This document shows, piece after piece, positions 8,084-14,479 of a stretch of 14,479 nucleotides of DNA (positions within the stretch are counted from its first letter, which is position 1; each line of letters starts with the position of its first letter). This stretch comes from CAYXFZ01 sp964464385 (lineage in GTDB: Bacteria; Planctomycetota; UBA1135), in contig CAYXFZ010000067.1 in NCBI GenBank assembly GCA_964464385.1, positions 1-14,479 of the forward strand, written 5' to 3'. A program made the position numbers and the translations under genes. Below the pieces are notes generated by a model. The model was not told the origin of the DNA and ran no database searches. It saw only the letters and a list, made by a program, of their open reading frames with translations.

Positions 8084-8377
8084 ATGATCAAAGAAATCTC
8101 TTGGTACTACCACCGGAAAAACTGAACGTCGTGCGCTCATGCGGATGCCTTCCTTGCCAAGCACCGCATCGCCGTCCGTGAGACGGTGGACGCCCGCAAG
8201 CACCGCTTCGATGCGGCCGCCGTTTCCGAGTTGGCCGAAAAATCGACGGAGGTCGTGGTTGCCCGCGGCCAGAACATGCTCGGTCCTAGCGGCAACTTGA
8301 AGGCCCCTACCATCCAATTTGGCAAAACCCTCTTGGTTGGTTGGAAAGAAGAAATCTGGGCAAAATCTCTGCGCTAG
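8084..8377 (+). CDS. ArsC-family (thioredoxin-fold) selenoprotein, UGA = Sec14
   Basis: A frame of 97 codons starts at ATG 8084 and ends at TAG 8375-8377, with one in-frame TGA at 8123-8125. Read through, it begins MIKEISWYYHRKN-U14-T-S-C17, so the TGA replaces the first Cys of a CxxC redox motif. The rest is a coherent ArsC/Spx-like fold: A-D-A-F-L-A-K-H-R-I-A-V, V-D-A-R-K-H-R-F, a G-P-S-G-N-L-K-A-P75-T segment with the likely cis-proline, and G-K-T-L-L-V-G-W. It matches what I recall of the 'ArsC family (seleno)protein' group of Planctomycetota and Verrucomicrobia. The role is probably thiol/selenol redox chemistry; arsenate reduction is not shown. A Shine-Dalgarno-like AGGA (8073-8076) lies 7 nt before the ATG. 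It is 9 bp after the deiodinase-like gene. The alternatives are a broken gene or a 63-residue ORF from GTG 8186 that would lack the active site. Confidence 0.85.
8139..8169 (+). promoter_or_regulatory. Candidate bacterial SECIS hairpin
   Basis: A 9-bp stem can be drawn just after the TGA codon. AUGCGG (8139-8144) pairs with CCGCAU (8164-8169), A8145 bulges, and UGC (8146-8148) pairs with GCA (8161-8163), leaving a 12-nt loop (8149-8160) that contains a G. The stem begins 13 nt and the loop 23 nt after the TGA. This fits the general description of bacterial SECIS elements inside the reading frame with the apical loop roughly 16-37 nt from UGA. It was folded by hand, not by energy calculation. 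Confidence 0.5.
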
Positions 8378-8417
8378 AAACCCCTAACGTGGAATAAGGG
8401 GATAAACTGAATGGGTC

Positions 8418-10505
8418 ATGGTGTTCCTTTGCCACGCTCTCTTGGCACTGTTCTCGGCCCAGCACCCCCTCCCAGTCAACGACACGGATTGGGCCGAGGC
8501 TGGGGCCAATGTTTTCCTGCAGGCCGAAGTTACCAAAATCACGGTGACCATGTCCGAGAGCAATTTGGACTCCTTTATCAAAAATCCGTATCTTGACACT
8601 TACGTTTCTTGTTCGGTGCGAGTAGAAAATTCCGTATTGGATGAAACTCATCTCAATGTTGGTATTCGACCACGAGGGAACTCCCAACGAAACTCCAAAA
8701 AATTCCCGTGGAAACTGAGTTTCAATGAGTTCGTTCCCGGTCGGAAATTTCACGGGGTTGAGAAGATGAACCTAGCCAGCGAATCCACCGACCCGTCCAT
8801 GGCCCGCGAAACTCTCTCTTACGAGATTGCTCGCTCGGTCGGTTTGCCTGCCTCCCGAACCAATTACGTTTGGCTCACGATCAATGACGGTACCAAGATC
8901 CAAGGTGTTTACAACAACATTGAACAGGTGGATGAAGAATTCGCTCAGGCTTGGTTTGGCAATAAGGATGGGGAGCTTTACAAGTGTCGTTGGAAAGATC
9001 AGGGAGCGAAACTGCTTTGGATCGCTCCCGGAACTCCAGCGACCTATGAAGCTCTGGACGATTACGAAGAAAAGATCGGCAATCGATTTCAGCGGCTCGC
9101 CTCTTTCATTGATTTTATCAATCTGTCCGATGACCCTACTTTTCGAGCCGGGATCGGCGATTGGCTGAATGTGGATGGCTTCTTGCGAGCTCAGTCCCTC
9201 GACATGGTTTTGGGGCAGTGGGATGGCATTTGGATTCTTCCCAATAATTACTACCTCTACTGGGACACGGATACGAATCGCTTCGAGTACATCCCTTGGG
9301 ACCTCGATCACTCCATGGGAATGGATTATTATTTCTTCCCATACTTTTGGGGTACCGATTGGGCAAAACGACCCTTCGCCAATTGGGGATTGGCCAGCCC
9401 AGCCTCCGATCCCGGCAACGGCAATGGCCCTCCTCTGATTGACCGCCTCTTGAAGATCCCGGAATACGAAGAGCAAGTGAAAATGTATGCCAGGGCCTTT
9501 GGCGCATATAACGCCCACCCCACAAGATTGACTCCGTCCTGCGAAGCTATTTTCCAGCTTCTTAAACCCCTCGCATATCAGGGAACCTTCTCAGGCCCCA
9601 CGATGGAGAACGGGTATGTCCCCAGTGATTTCTTGAATTCGTGGGAATTCCCTCCTTCCTACTCTGCGTTCAACATTCCAGCCACTTGCGGCGTCCTCCC
9701 CTACCTGAGAACCCGATCCCAATTTATTCGAGACCGGTTCCCGATTCCGAATCCTCTTCCTGCGGCGGTCATCAACGAAGTATTGACAAAAAATGACACT
9801 GGCATCGTGGATGAAGCTGGCGAAAATGAGGACTGGGTTGAAATCCACAACGCTTCCGACCAACCCTTGGATGTGAGTGGATTCTTTCTGTCCGATCGCT
9901 ATGCCGACCCACATGAATGGATGATTCCTGTCGGAACCGTGATCCCGGCCCGAAGTTTTGTCCTGATTTGGTGCGATGGGGATCTCGCCCAAGGCCCATT
10001 GCACGCAAGTTTCAAACTGTCCAATTCCGGGGAAGGTATTTACTTGTTTGCACCGGATACCGGCGTGGACATTCTGGTTTCCTCCCTCCTCGTACCACCC
10101 ATCCCCGCCGACACGAGTCATGGCAGGCTGCCCGATGGACGCCTCACGACCCAATCCTTTTCCGTCCCGACCCCGTTGTCAGTGAATCAGCCAGACTCCT
10201 TTGCTTTGCTTCAAGAGGGCTTGGTTCCTGACAGCTTGGAGTTGTACTCAGTCGGGGGAACCCCAAACGGCCAGGTGGCCTTCCTTTACTCCCGAAAATC
10301 CGGGTTGTTCACTTTGGGATCCGGCTCTCCTTGCCCTGGGGTGACCTTGAACCTCGGTGCTCCGGTGTCCCTGGGCGTCATCCTTCCTTCTTCTGCCGAG
10401 GGTGTCGCCAAGGCCTCTCTGCTTCCCAACACCGCACCAGCCGGACTCTACATTCAGGCGCTGGACTTGGGGAGTTGCGCAGTTTCCAATTTCTTGGAAC
10501 TCTGA
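8418..10505 (+). CDS. Secreted CotH-kinase family protein with lamin-tail domain
   Basis: The 695-residue protein starts with a short signal peptide (MVFLCHALLALFSAQ). Residues about 35-435 form a CotH domain. They show R-P-R-G-N-S-Q-R-N-S-K-K-F-P-W-K, E-K-M-N-L, G-Q-W-D269-G, N-N-Y-Y-L-Y-W-D and the metal-binding-type motif Y-I-P-W-D295-L-D297-H-S-M-G. CotH proteins are atypical secreted kinases known from Bacillus spore coats and fungi; the target here is unknown. Residues 449 to about 575 are a lamin-tail domain (A-A-V-I-N-E-V-L, E-D-W-V-E-I-H-N, G-F-F-L-S-D, F-K-L-S-N-S-G-E). The C-terminus (about 590-695, G-S-G-S-P-C-P-G ... Y-I-Q-A-L ... S-N-F-L-E-L) is the planctomycete type also seen in neighbours. 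The start is ATG 8418, 40 bp after the selenoprotein. It converges on the next CotH gene with a 29-bp gap and no obvious terminator. Its GC content appears lower than that of the sulfatase block. Confidence 0.87.
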   Translation: MVFLCHALLALFSAQHPLPVNDTDWAEAGANVFLQAEVTKITVTMSESNLDSFIKNPYLDTYVSCSVRVENSVLDETHLNVGIRPRGNSQRNSKKFPWKLSFNEFVPGRKFHGVEKMNLASESTDPSMARETLSYEIARSVGLPASRTNYVWLTINDGTKIQGVYNNIEQVDEEFAQAWFGNKDGELYKCRWKDQGAKLLWIAPGTPATYEALDDYEEKIGNRFQRLASFIDFINLSDDPTFRAGIGDWLNVDGFLRAQSLDMVLGQWDGIWILPNNYYLYWDTDTNRFEYIPWDLDHSMGMDYYFFPYFWGTDWAKRPFANWGLASPASDPGNGNGPPLIDRLLKIPEYEEQVKMYARAFGAYNAHPTRLTPSCEAIFQLLKPLAYQGTFSGPTMENGYVPSDFLNSWEFPPSYSAFNIPATCGVLPYLRTRSQFIRDRFPIPNPLPAAVINEVLTKNDTGIVDEAGENEDWVEIHNASDQPLDVSGFFLSDRYADPHEWMIPVGTVIPARSFVLIWCDGDLAQGPLHASFKLSNSGEGIYLFAPDTGVDILVSSLLVPPIPADTSHGRLPDGRLTTQSFSVPTPLSVNQPDSFALLQEGLVPDSLELYSVGGTPNGQVAFLYSRKSGLFTLGSGSPCPGVTLNLGAPVSLGVILPSSAEGVAKASLLPNTAPAGLYIQALDLGSCAVSNFLEL

Positions 10506-10534
10506 GATCATCCTCACTCCAAACTCTCCCGACC

Positions 10535-11020
10535 TCAGGTGCAGATCGTAACTTCGAGGGCGTTGGAAGCCTGCTCACCCAAGGATGAGGCGGGTAGGTG
10601 AGCTTGGGAAAAGAAGGATCGGCCGATGAGAGTCGGGTTGTTCAAGGCCTGGGTCAAGTTTGCCTCGCCATTGGCATCGGCCAACAATGACACCCTGGAT
10701 AAGATCCCCACGGGAGAAATCAAGACGACGCCAGCAGCGGAAAGGTGATCAAGATAATCCGGATCCTTGGAGACATATAGAAAGACCGTGTCCCCTGGAG
10801 CGGCACCGCTGACCTTGATATTGACCGATCCGCCATTGGCAGGACTCCCGGATCCCTCTTGCAAAAGACCATGGGCGGCGGGGTCCAACTGGTCATAGGC
10901 CCGGTAACCACAGGATTGTTCGTTGGAGGCATCCGGAGTCGGCGAGGAAAAAGTGACCCATTGGGCGTCGCCATCAAAGAGGCGACCAGTGGAAATGTCG
11001 TCCAATTGCGGGCCAAAAGA
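10535..11020 (-). repeat. Direct repeat copy A: shared C-terminal coding region of CotH gene
   Basis: This segment matches 12949-13434 at a constant offset of 2414 bp without gaps over most of its length. Inside it, 10712-10846 (135 bp) is identical to 13126-13260, including third codon positions, while flanks differ at many sites. It encodes the C-terminal domain and the end of the lamin-tail domain. Confidence 0.9.
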
Positions 11021-12952
11021 GAATGCATCTAAAATTGTGGTTCCGTCAGGAGCCGTCAAATAGATTTCCTCACCACTGCCGGATAACTTGAAGTTGGCGT
11101 GCAAGGGACCCTGGGAGCCGTCTTCATCCGCCCAGATCAGGACCGTTCCTCCGGATGCTACTAGGGTGCCGACTGGGATCACCCATTTGGTCAGATTATT
11201 GGGGTTGTCACTCAAGTACAAGCCAGCAAAATCCAAGGTGGAAGCATCTCGGTTCAAGAGTTCAATCCAATCATCAAACTCGCCGTTGGGATCCGCCAAT
11301 ACGGTGGAGTTTTTGGCAAGAAACTCATTGAAGCAAGGGTAGGTATTGGAGCCGGCCTGGGTGATCCAAGATGGGGGCTGAAACTCAGCATTTCGCGGGA
11401 GAAATGACCACGCTCCGCCACTGCTAGCGTCGCAGGAGGAAGAAATGTAGTAATCCACCTTCGATCCAGTGGCAAAACCAGGAACCTGTGCGCCCCAAAG
11501 GTCATCCCCTGCGGCACCGTCCCCATTCAGACCATCGTCGAACATGGGAACCTCAAGAAATGCGCCGCGATCCCGAATATGGAGTTTGACATGAGCCAAA
11601 CTGGTACCACTCGGTGGCATCACACGGGCCGTGACCGTGACAGTTTGACCTTCCACGGGCAATGCAGGTTTGTGCGCCAGCTGCTCCAAGAGCGGACGAG
11701 GGCGATTGAATTCCGGCAAGGACAAGAGATAGGCGCGCCGTTCGATCACGAACTGCTGAAGGCCCTTAAACACTGTATTCCCCTGGTTGACATCGTAATA
11801 AAGGTTGGTGGTGTATTCCGCAAAGGTGTAAATCTTCTTGGGATCTGCTTGCACCTCGGCTCGGATCAAGTTGTCCCAAGTGTCCACAATCGGGGTGACG
11901 CGTGTGGAATCCATCCACTCGTCCACAATGGTTTGGAAATGGGCCAGATAGCGATCCCACACATCAGGGATGACCAACAAACGATTCATCAGGGGCAAGT
12001 TGGGGTCCGTGATGTCGTAGTTGGGGTGCAGGTTCACGGTACCATTCGTGCCCCAAGTGTTGTTGCTAAAGGACCCGAATGCCTCATTGGCGTCGCGTTG
12101 CAACAAATTCCAGCGACCATGCACATCATCACGGTACAGGGCATAGTCTGAGCCCTTGTGCACATAGCCGTCCGAATCCATAAAGGCATTTTCCAAGGCC
12201 AAGGTCCAAAGAGCTCGATCTAAATTCAAGGTGGCATCAACGGTCGGGACATAATTGGGCCCCGACGGCGTGTTGTTGAGAGTGTTGCACAAGTCCACCA
12301 AACGATCGTATGCAGTGGAATCAGCACTCTTGAGTTCGTACCAAGAATAATAGGAGGTTGGATCAGTTCCCAACCAATTCAGGGCAGAAAAGCCCGGGTT
12401 CCTCATTGCCGAGGGAACCTTGAAGCGATCCCCAGTGTCGGTCGGGTACCACTCCTCGAGAAAATCCTTGTTCAACTGCTGAACATTGGCATACACCCCC
12501 CAGTTTTGATTGTTGATGATGAGGTGAACAAAATTTCCCTTGGCAGCGGTGGTGTATTCTCGACACACTTTGGAAAAAAGAACCTCGCGCATGAAAGTCG
12601 GATCCATAAAAGCGTTGTTGAAATTGAGGGTGGAGTAACCCATCACGTCTTGCCCAGTCACGAATGAATTTAGGGAGATGCTGAAAGATTTTTTTTGGGT
12701 ATTGGGGCGGGTATAAGAAGTGTTTCCCTTGAAACGCACGCCGACATCAGGGTAAGTCACCCCGTCCACCGTCAAATCTCCTTGAATTTCCACCCCGGTT
12801 CCATAATTGGACTCCAACTGCTGCCACCAATTGTTTTGTTGAAAATCCAAAGAAACATCCCGCAAGACGGATTCGTCATAAAAGTCCTGGGCAGAACTCA
12901 ATGAGACAAGGAAGAGCGAACAAAGGCCGAGGAGGATGTTTCGGATGGTCAT
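10535..12952 (-). CDS. Secreted CotH-kinase / Ig-like / lamin-tail protein
   Basis: The protein has 805 residues from ATG 12952-12950. This start is preferred over the in-frame TTG at 12958 because it makes an ATGA overlap with the upstream gene. Residues 1-21 are a clear signal peptide (MTIRNILLGLCSLFLVSLSSA). The CotH domain (about 25-400) has F-K-G-N-T-S and K-K-S-F-S-I-S-L-N, while the usual W-D-x-D stretch is W-N-L-L-Q-R-D-A-N-E-A-F-G, with Asn in place of the second Asp. About 405-520 is the Ig-like domain common in such proteins (M-F-D-D-G-L-N-G-D-G-A-A-G-D-D, K-V-D-Y-Y-I). About 525-665 is a lamin-tail domain (C-F-N-E-F-L-A-K-N, D-D-W-I-E-L-L-N, H-A-N-F-K-L-S-G-S-G-E-E-I). The last 126 residues are a planctomycete C-terminal domain about 90% identical to that of the upstream tandem gene. 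It is probably exported and surface-associated; kinase activity is unproven. Confidence 0.88.
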   Translation of the reverse strand: MTIRNILLGLCSLFLVSLSSAQDFYDESVLRDVSLDFQQNNWWQQLESNYGTGVEIQGDLTVDGVTYPDVGVRFKGNTSYTRPNTQKKSFSISLNSFVTGQDVMGYSTLNFNNAFMDPTFMREVLFSKVCREYTTAAKGNFVHLIINNQNWGVYANVQQLNKDFLEEWYPTDTGDRFKVPSAMRNPGFSALNWLGTDPTSYYSWYELKSADSTAYDRLVDLCNTLNNTPSGPNYVPTVDATLNLDRALWTLALENAFMDSDGYVHKGSDYALYRDDVHGRWNLLQRDANEAFGSFSNNTWGTNGTVNLHPNYDITDPNLPLMNRLLVIPDVWDRYLAHFQTIVDEWMDSTRVTPIVDTWDNLIRAEVQADPKKIYTFAEYTTNLYYDVNQGNTVFKGLQQFVIERRAYLLSLPEFNRPRPLLEQLAHKPALPVEGQTVTVTARVMPPSGTSLAHVKLHIRDRGAFLEVPMFDDGLNGDGAAGDDLWGAQVPGFATGSKVDYYISSSCDASSGGAWSFLPRNAEFQPPSWITQAGSNTYPCFNEFLAKNSTVLADPNGEFDDWIELLNRDASTLDFAGLYLSDNPNNLTKWVIPVGTLVASGGTVLIWADEDGSQGPLHANFKLSGSGEEIYLTAPDGTTILDAFSFGPQLDDISTGRLFDGDAQWVTFSSPTPDASNEQSCGYRAYDQLDPAAHGLLQEGSGSPANGGSVNIKVSGAAPGDTVFLYVSKDPDYLDHLSAAGVVLISPVGILSRVSLLADANGEANLTQALNNPTLIGRSFFSQAHLPASSLGEQASNALEVTICT
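12949..12952 (-). other. ATGA start/stop overlap between tandem CotH genes
   Basis: On the minus strand the bases ATGA contain both the TGA ending the upstream CotH gene and the ATG starting the downstream one. This is a usual sign of translational coupling. It decides the start of the downstream gene, since no Shine-Dalgarno site precedes either candidate. Confidence 0.85.
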
Positions 12953-13434
12953 GGGCAAATGGTCACTTCGAGGGCATTGGAGGCCTGCTCACCCAAGGAT
13001 GAGGATGGAAGGTGGGCTTGGGAATAGAAGGAGCGCCCGACCAGAGAGGGGTTGTTCAAAGATTGGGTTAGAGTAGCCTCGCCATTGGCATCCGCCAACA
13101 ATGACGCCCTGGATAAGATCCCCATGGGAGAAATCAAGACGACGCCAGCAGCGGAAAGGTGATCAAGATAATCCGGATCCTTGGAGACATATAGAAAGAC
13201 CGTGTCCCCTGGAGCGGCACCGCTGACCTTGATATTGACCGATCCGCCATTGGCAGGACTGCCCGAGCTCTCTTGTAGCAGACCGTGGGCCGCATGATCC
13301 AATTGGTCATAGGCCCGATAGCCACAAGTTTGCTCATTGGAAGCGTCCGGGGTCGGGACCGAAAAGGTCACCCAAGAATCCACACCATTGAACAAGCGTC
13401 CCGTGGAAATGTCGGGCCCTTGGGATCCGAAAGC
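12949..13434 (-). repeat. Direct repeat copy B: shared C-terminal coding region of CotH gene
   Basis: This is the partner of the segment at 10535-11020. In protein the last 126 residues differ at 12 positions by hand count (about 90% identity). The perfect 135-bp block (13126-13260) encodes part of the beta-rich domain around S-G-A-A-P-G-D-T-V-F-L-Y-V-S-K. The pattern suggests recent duplication or gene conversion limited to the 3' parts. Confidence 0.9.
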
Positions 13435-14364
13435 AAAATAATCGCGGTAGGTGACGCCGTCTCCATCCAAGAGCAAGATTTCTTCGCCGGATTTCCCCAA
13501 CTTGAAGTTTGCGTGCAAGGGCCCTTGTGTCAGGTCGTTGTCCGCCCAAACCAACAAGGTCTGGCCTACTCCCAACGAAGTGCCTGCAGGAATTGCCCAC
13601 TGCTGAGGGTTGGTCGTATCGTCACTCAAAAACCAGCCACTCAAATCCACAGAGTTGGTGGTTGTATTCATGATTTCGATCCAATCTTCCTGTTCTCCGG
13701 CTTCGTCCACCACGCCAGTGTCATTATCCGCCAGGAATTCGTTGAGGACAATGCCATTGGGAACAATGGTGGGCGCAATGGCGTAGGAGTCCGGCGCCTC
13801 TTCGGCCTGCCAAGGATAATGCGTGCCCCGATCCGCAGGAGTCCAAGCCAAAATGTACCAGGACACTTTGCTGCCTCCGGCCTGCGGCGCAATGTTGCCG
13901 CCCCAGACACCATCATTGGCCGCGCCGTCGTTATGAAGGCCATCGTCATACATTTGCTCTTCGCTGAAAGGTCCAACCTTGCCCGCTCGCCACATAAGGA
14001 GGGCACCCGCAATTGTCGTGCCCGAGGCTTGCAATTGAGCGGTGACGGAGACCGTATCTTGCGCGGTCGGAGTGGACGGCAGAATGGCAAGATTACTAAT
14101 GGTCGGCCGGACACCCGACAGTTCGGAGCGGCTCAAAAGATAAGACTGGCGGTTGTCCACGAAAGGCTGCAAGCCGCATGAAGTACGACCACCGGGCCCT
14201 CCCCCGCTGATCTGCACGTCTTGGGTCAGATTGTCGTAAAAATACTGCGTGGAATAGAGCTTGATCGTATCGGCTAGAACACCAGGCTCGATCAAAGTGT
14301 GACATTGAGTCACCAGAGCACCAATGTTTGCCCAATCCCGAGACCATTCTAGCAGTTCCTCCAC
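12949..14364 (-). CDS. CotH/lamin-tail protein lacking its N-terminal half (5' truncated)
   Basis: About 470 codons are readable, but this is the rear part of a CotH protein. Residues about 10-80 correspond to the end of a CotH domain (G-L-Q-P-F-V-D-N-R-Q-S-Y-L-L-S). They are followed by an Ig-like domain (about 85-190, M-Y-D-D-G-L-H-N-D-G-A-A-N-D-G), a lamin-tail domain (about 200-340, V-L-N-E-F-L-A-D-N-D-T-G, E-D-W-I-E-I-M-N, A-N-F-K-L-G-K-S-G-E-E) and the C-terminal domain (about 345-471). There is no signal peptide and none of the CotH catalytic motifs. The GTG at 14364 lies in DNA that, in another frame, encodes pyruvate kinase, so the first eight or nine codons are not native. The true gene is cut near 14340-14356. 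Its TGA overlaps the ATG of the next gene (ATGA), so the two were translationally coupled. It is a partial gene at a junction, not a naturally short protein. Confidence 0.8.
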   Translation of the reverse strand: MEELLEWSRDWANIGALVTQCHTLIEPGVLADTIKLYSTQYFYDNLTQDVQISGGGPGGRTSCGLQPFVDNRQSYLLSRSELSGVRPTISNLAILPSTPTAQDTVSVTAQLQASGTTIAGALLMWRAGKVGPFSEEQMYDDGLHNDGAANDGVWGGNIAPQAGGSKVSWYILAWTPADRGTHYPWQAEEAPDSYAIAPTIVPNGIVLNEFLADNDTGVVDEAGEQEDWIEIMNTTTNSVDLSGWFLSDDTTNPQQWAIPAGTSLGVGQTLLVWADNDLTQGPLHANFKLGKSGEEILLLDGDGVTYRDYFAFGSQGPDISTGRLFNGVDSWVTFSVPTPDASNEQTCGYRAYDQLDHAAHGLLQESSGSPANGGSVNIKVSGAAPGDTVFLYVSKDPDYLDHLSAAGVVLISPMGILSRASLLADANGEATLTQSLNNPSLVGRSFYSQAHLPSSSLGEQASNALEVTICP

Positions 14365-14479
14365 TTTGTGTCATGGTCACAATCGCACTTATATCAAGAT
14401 CATTCGCTATGGTACAAGCCGCATGACTTATTGCTCCCGCTGAATTATCAACGGTATCATCAACAACCGTTTTATTATA
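14339..14479 (-). CDS. pyk: Pyruvate kinase C-terminal domain fragment at a chimeric junction
   Basis: Read on the minus strand from the window edge, the frame encodes V-D-D-T-V-D-N-S, then G-A-I-S-H-A-A-C-T-I-A-N-D-L, A-I-V-T-M-T-Q-S-G-G-T-A-R-M-V-S. This is the conserved allosteric C-terminal domain of pyruvate kinase (compare the usual A-I-S-H-A-T-C-T and S-G-x-T-A-R-M-V-S). The family continues with R/K-Y-R-P, but here the reading changes to G-L-G-K-H-W and the DNA becomes CotH-like, so homology stops at about 14339. The final 115 bases are about 39% GC by hand count, well below the rest of the window. The fragment has no start or end of its own in the window. It most likely comes from another genome joined during assembly; a natural rearrangement is possible but less likely. 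Confidence 0.75.

Noticed and set aside
8186..8377. A 63-residue ORF from GTG 8186
   Set aside because: It is the rear two thirds of the UGA-containing ArsC-like gene in the same frame and lacks the redox motif. Homology-like sequence continues upstream to ATG 8084.
8381..8401. Hairpin CCCCT ... AGGGG between the selenoprotein and the CotH gene as a terminator
   Set aside because: The stem has only 5 bp with an 11-nt loop, and no run of T follows, so it does not support an intrinsic terminator.
12953..12958. TTG 12958 as the start of the second CotH gene
   Set aside because: The ATG two codons later forms the ATGA overlap with the upstream gene and begins the signal peptide.
13285..14181. 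Plus-strand ORF (298 codons) opposite the truncated CotH gene
   Set aside because: It has no domain motif and lies wholly antisense to a well-supported Ig-like and lamin-tail coding region.
12949..14364. A naturally short CotH-less lamin-tail protein starting at GTG 14364
   Set aside because: The start codon lies within DNA encoding pyruvate kinase in another frame, there is no signal peptide, and the tail end of a CotH domain is present without its catalytic part.
1..14479. CRISPR arrays, insertion sequences, tRNA or rRNA genes
   Set aside because: No regularly spaced short repeats, transposase motifs, or tRNA/rRNA-like sequences were recognised; the only long repeat is the CotH 3' duplication.

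Overview
The window looks like a metagenome-derived contig from a GC-rich member of the Planctomycetota. The evidence is the set of secreted sulfatases, the CotH-kinase plus lamin-tail proteins, a planctomycete-style C-terminal domain ending in a 'SNAL/SNFL' motif, and the general lack of Shine-Dalgarno sites. The phylum is an inference from gene content; no marker gene is present. Sampled lines suggest the sulfatase block is richer in GC than the CotH block.

Positions 1-5983 (plus strand) hold a tightly spaced run of secreted-enzyme genes. In order they are an SGNH/GDSL hydrolase cut by the window start, a small IPT/TIG-domain gene interrupted by an in-frame TAG, a 1247-residue lipoprotein made of sulfatase + six-Asp-box beta-propeller + sulfatase, and a secreted alpha/beta hydrolase. 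A third sulfatase (5980-7377) lies on the minus strand and ends tail-to-tail on the hydrolase with overlapping stop codons. Together these suggest extracellular or periplasmic processing of sulfated, possibly acylated, polysaccharides.

Positions 7378-10505 (plus strand) start at a 37-bp divergent intergenic region carrying an imperfect dyad. They encode an iodotyrosine-deiodinase-like nitroreductase, then 9 bp later a gene best read as an ArsC/thioredoxin-fold selenoprotein, and then a CotH-kinase/lamin-tail protein. In the selenoprotein an in-frame TGA occupies the first position of a CxxC motif, giving U-T-S-C, and a hairpin suited to a bacterial SECIS follows. An ordinary gene caller would miss it or start it downstream.

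Positions 10535-14364 (minus strand) hold two tandem CotH/lamin-tail genes joined by an ATGA overlap. Their C-terminal domains are about 90% identical in protein and share a 135-bp stretch of perfect DNA identity, while the rest has diverged. The upstream copy lacks its N-terminal half. At the point where it is lost, the DNA becomes AT-rich (about 39% GC by hand count) and encodes the C-terminal domain of a pyruvate kinase. The right-hand 140 bp are therefore probably an assembly chimera or a foreign junction.

The observations most worth following are the UGA-containing ArsC-like gene and the sulfatase-propeller-sulfatase fusion.
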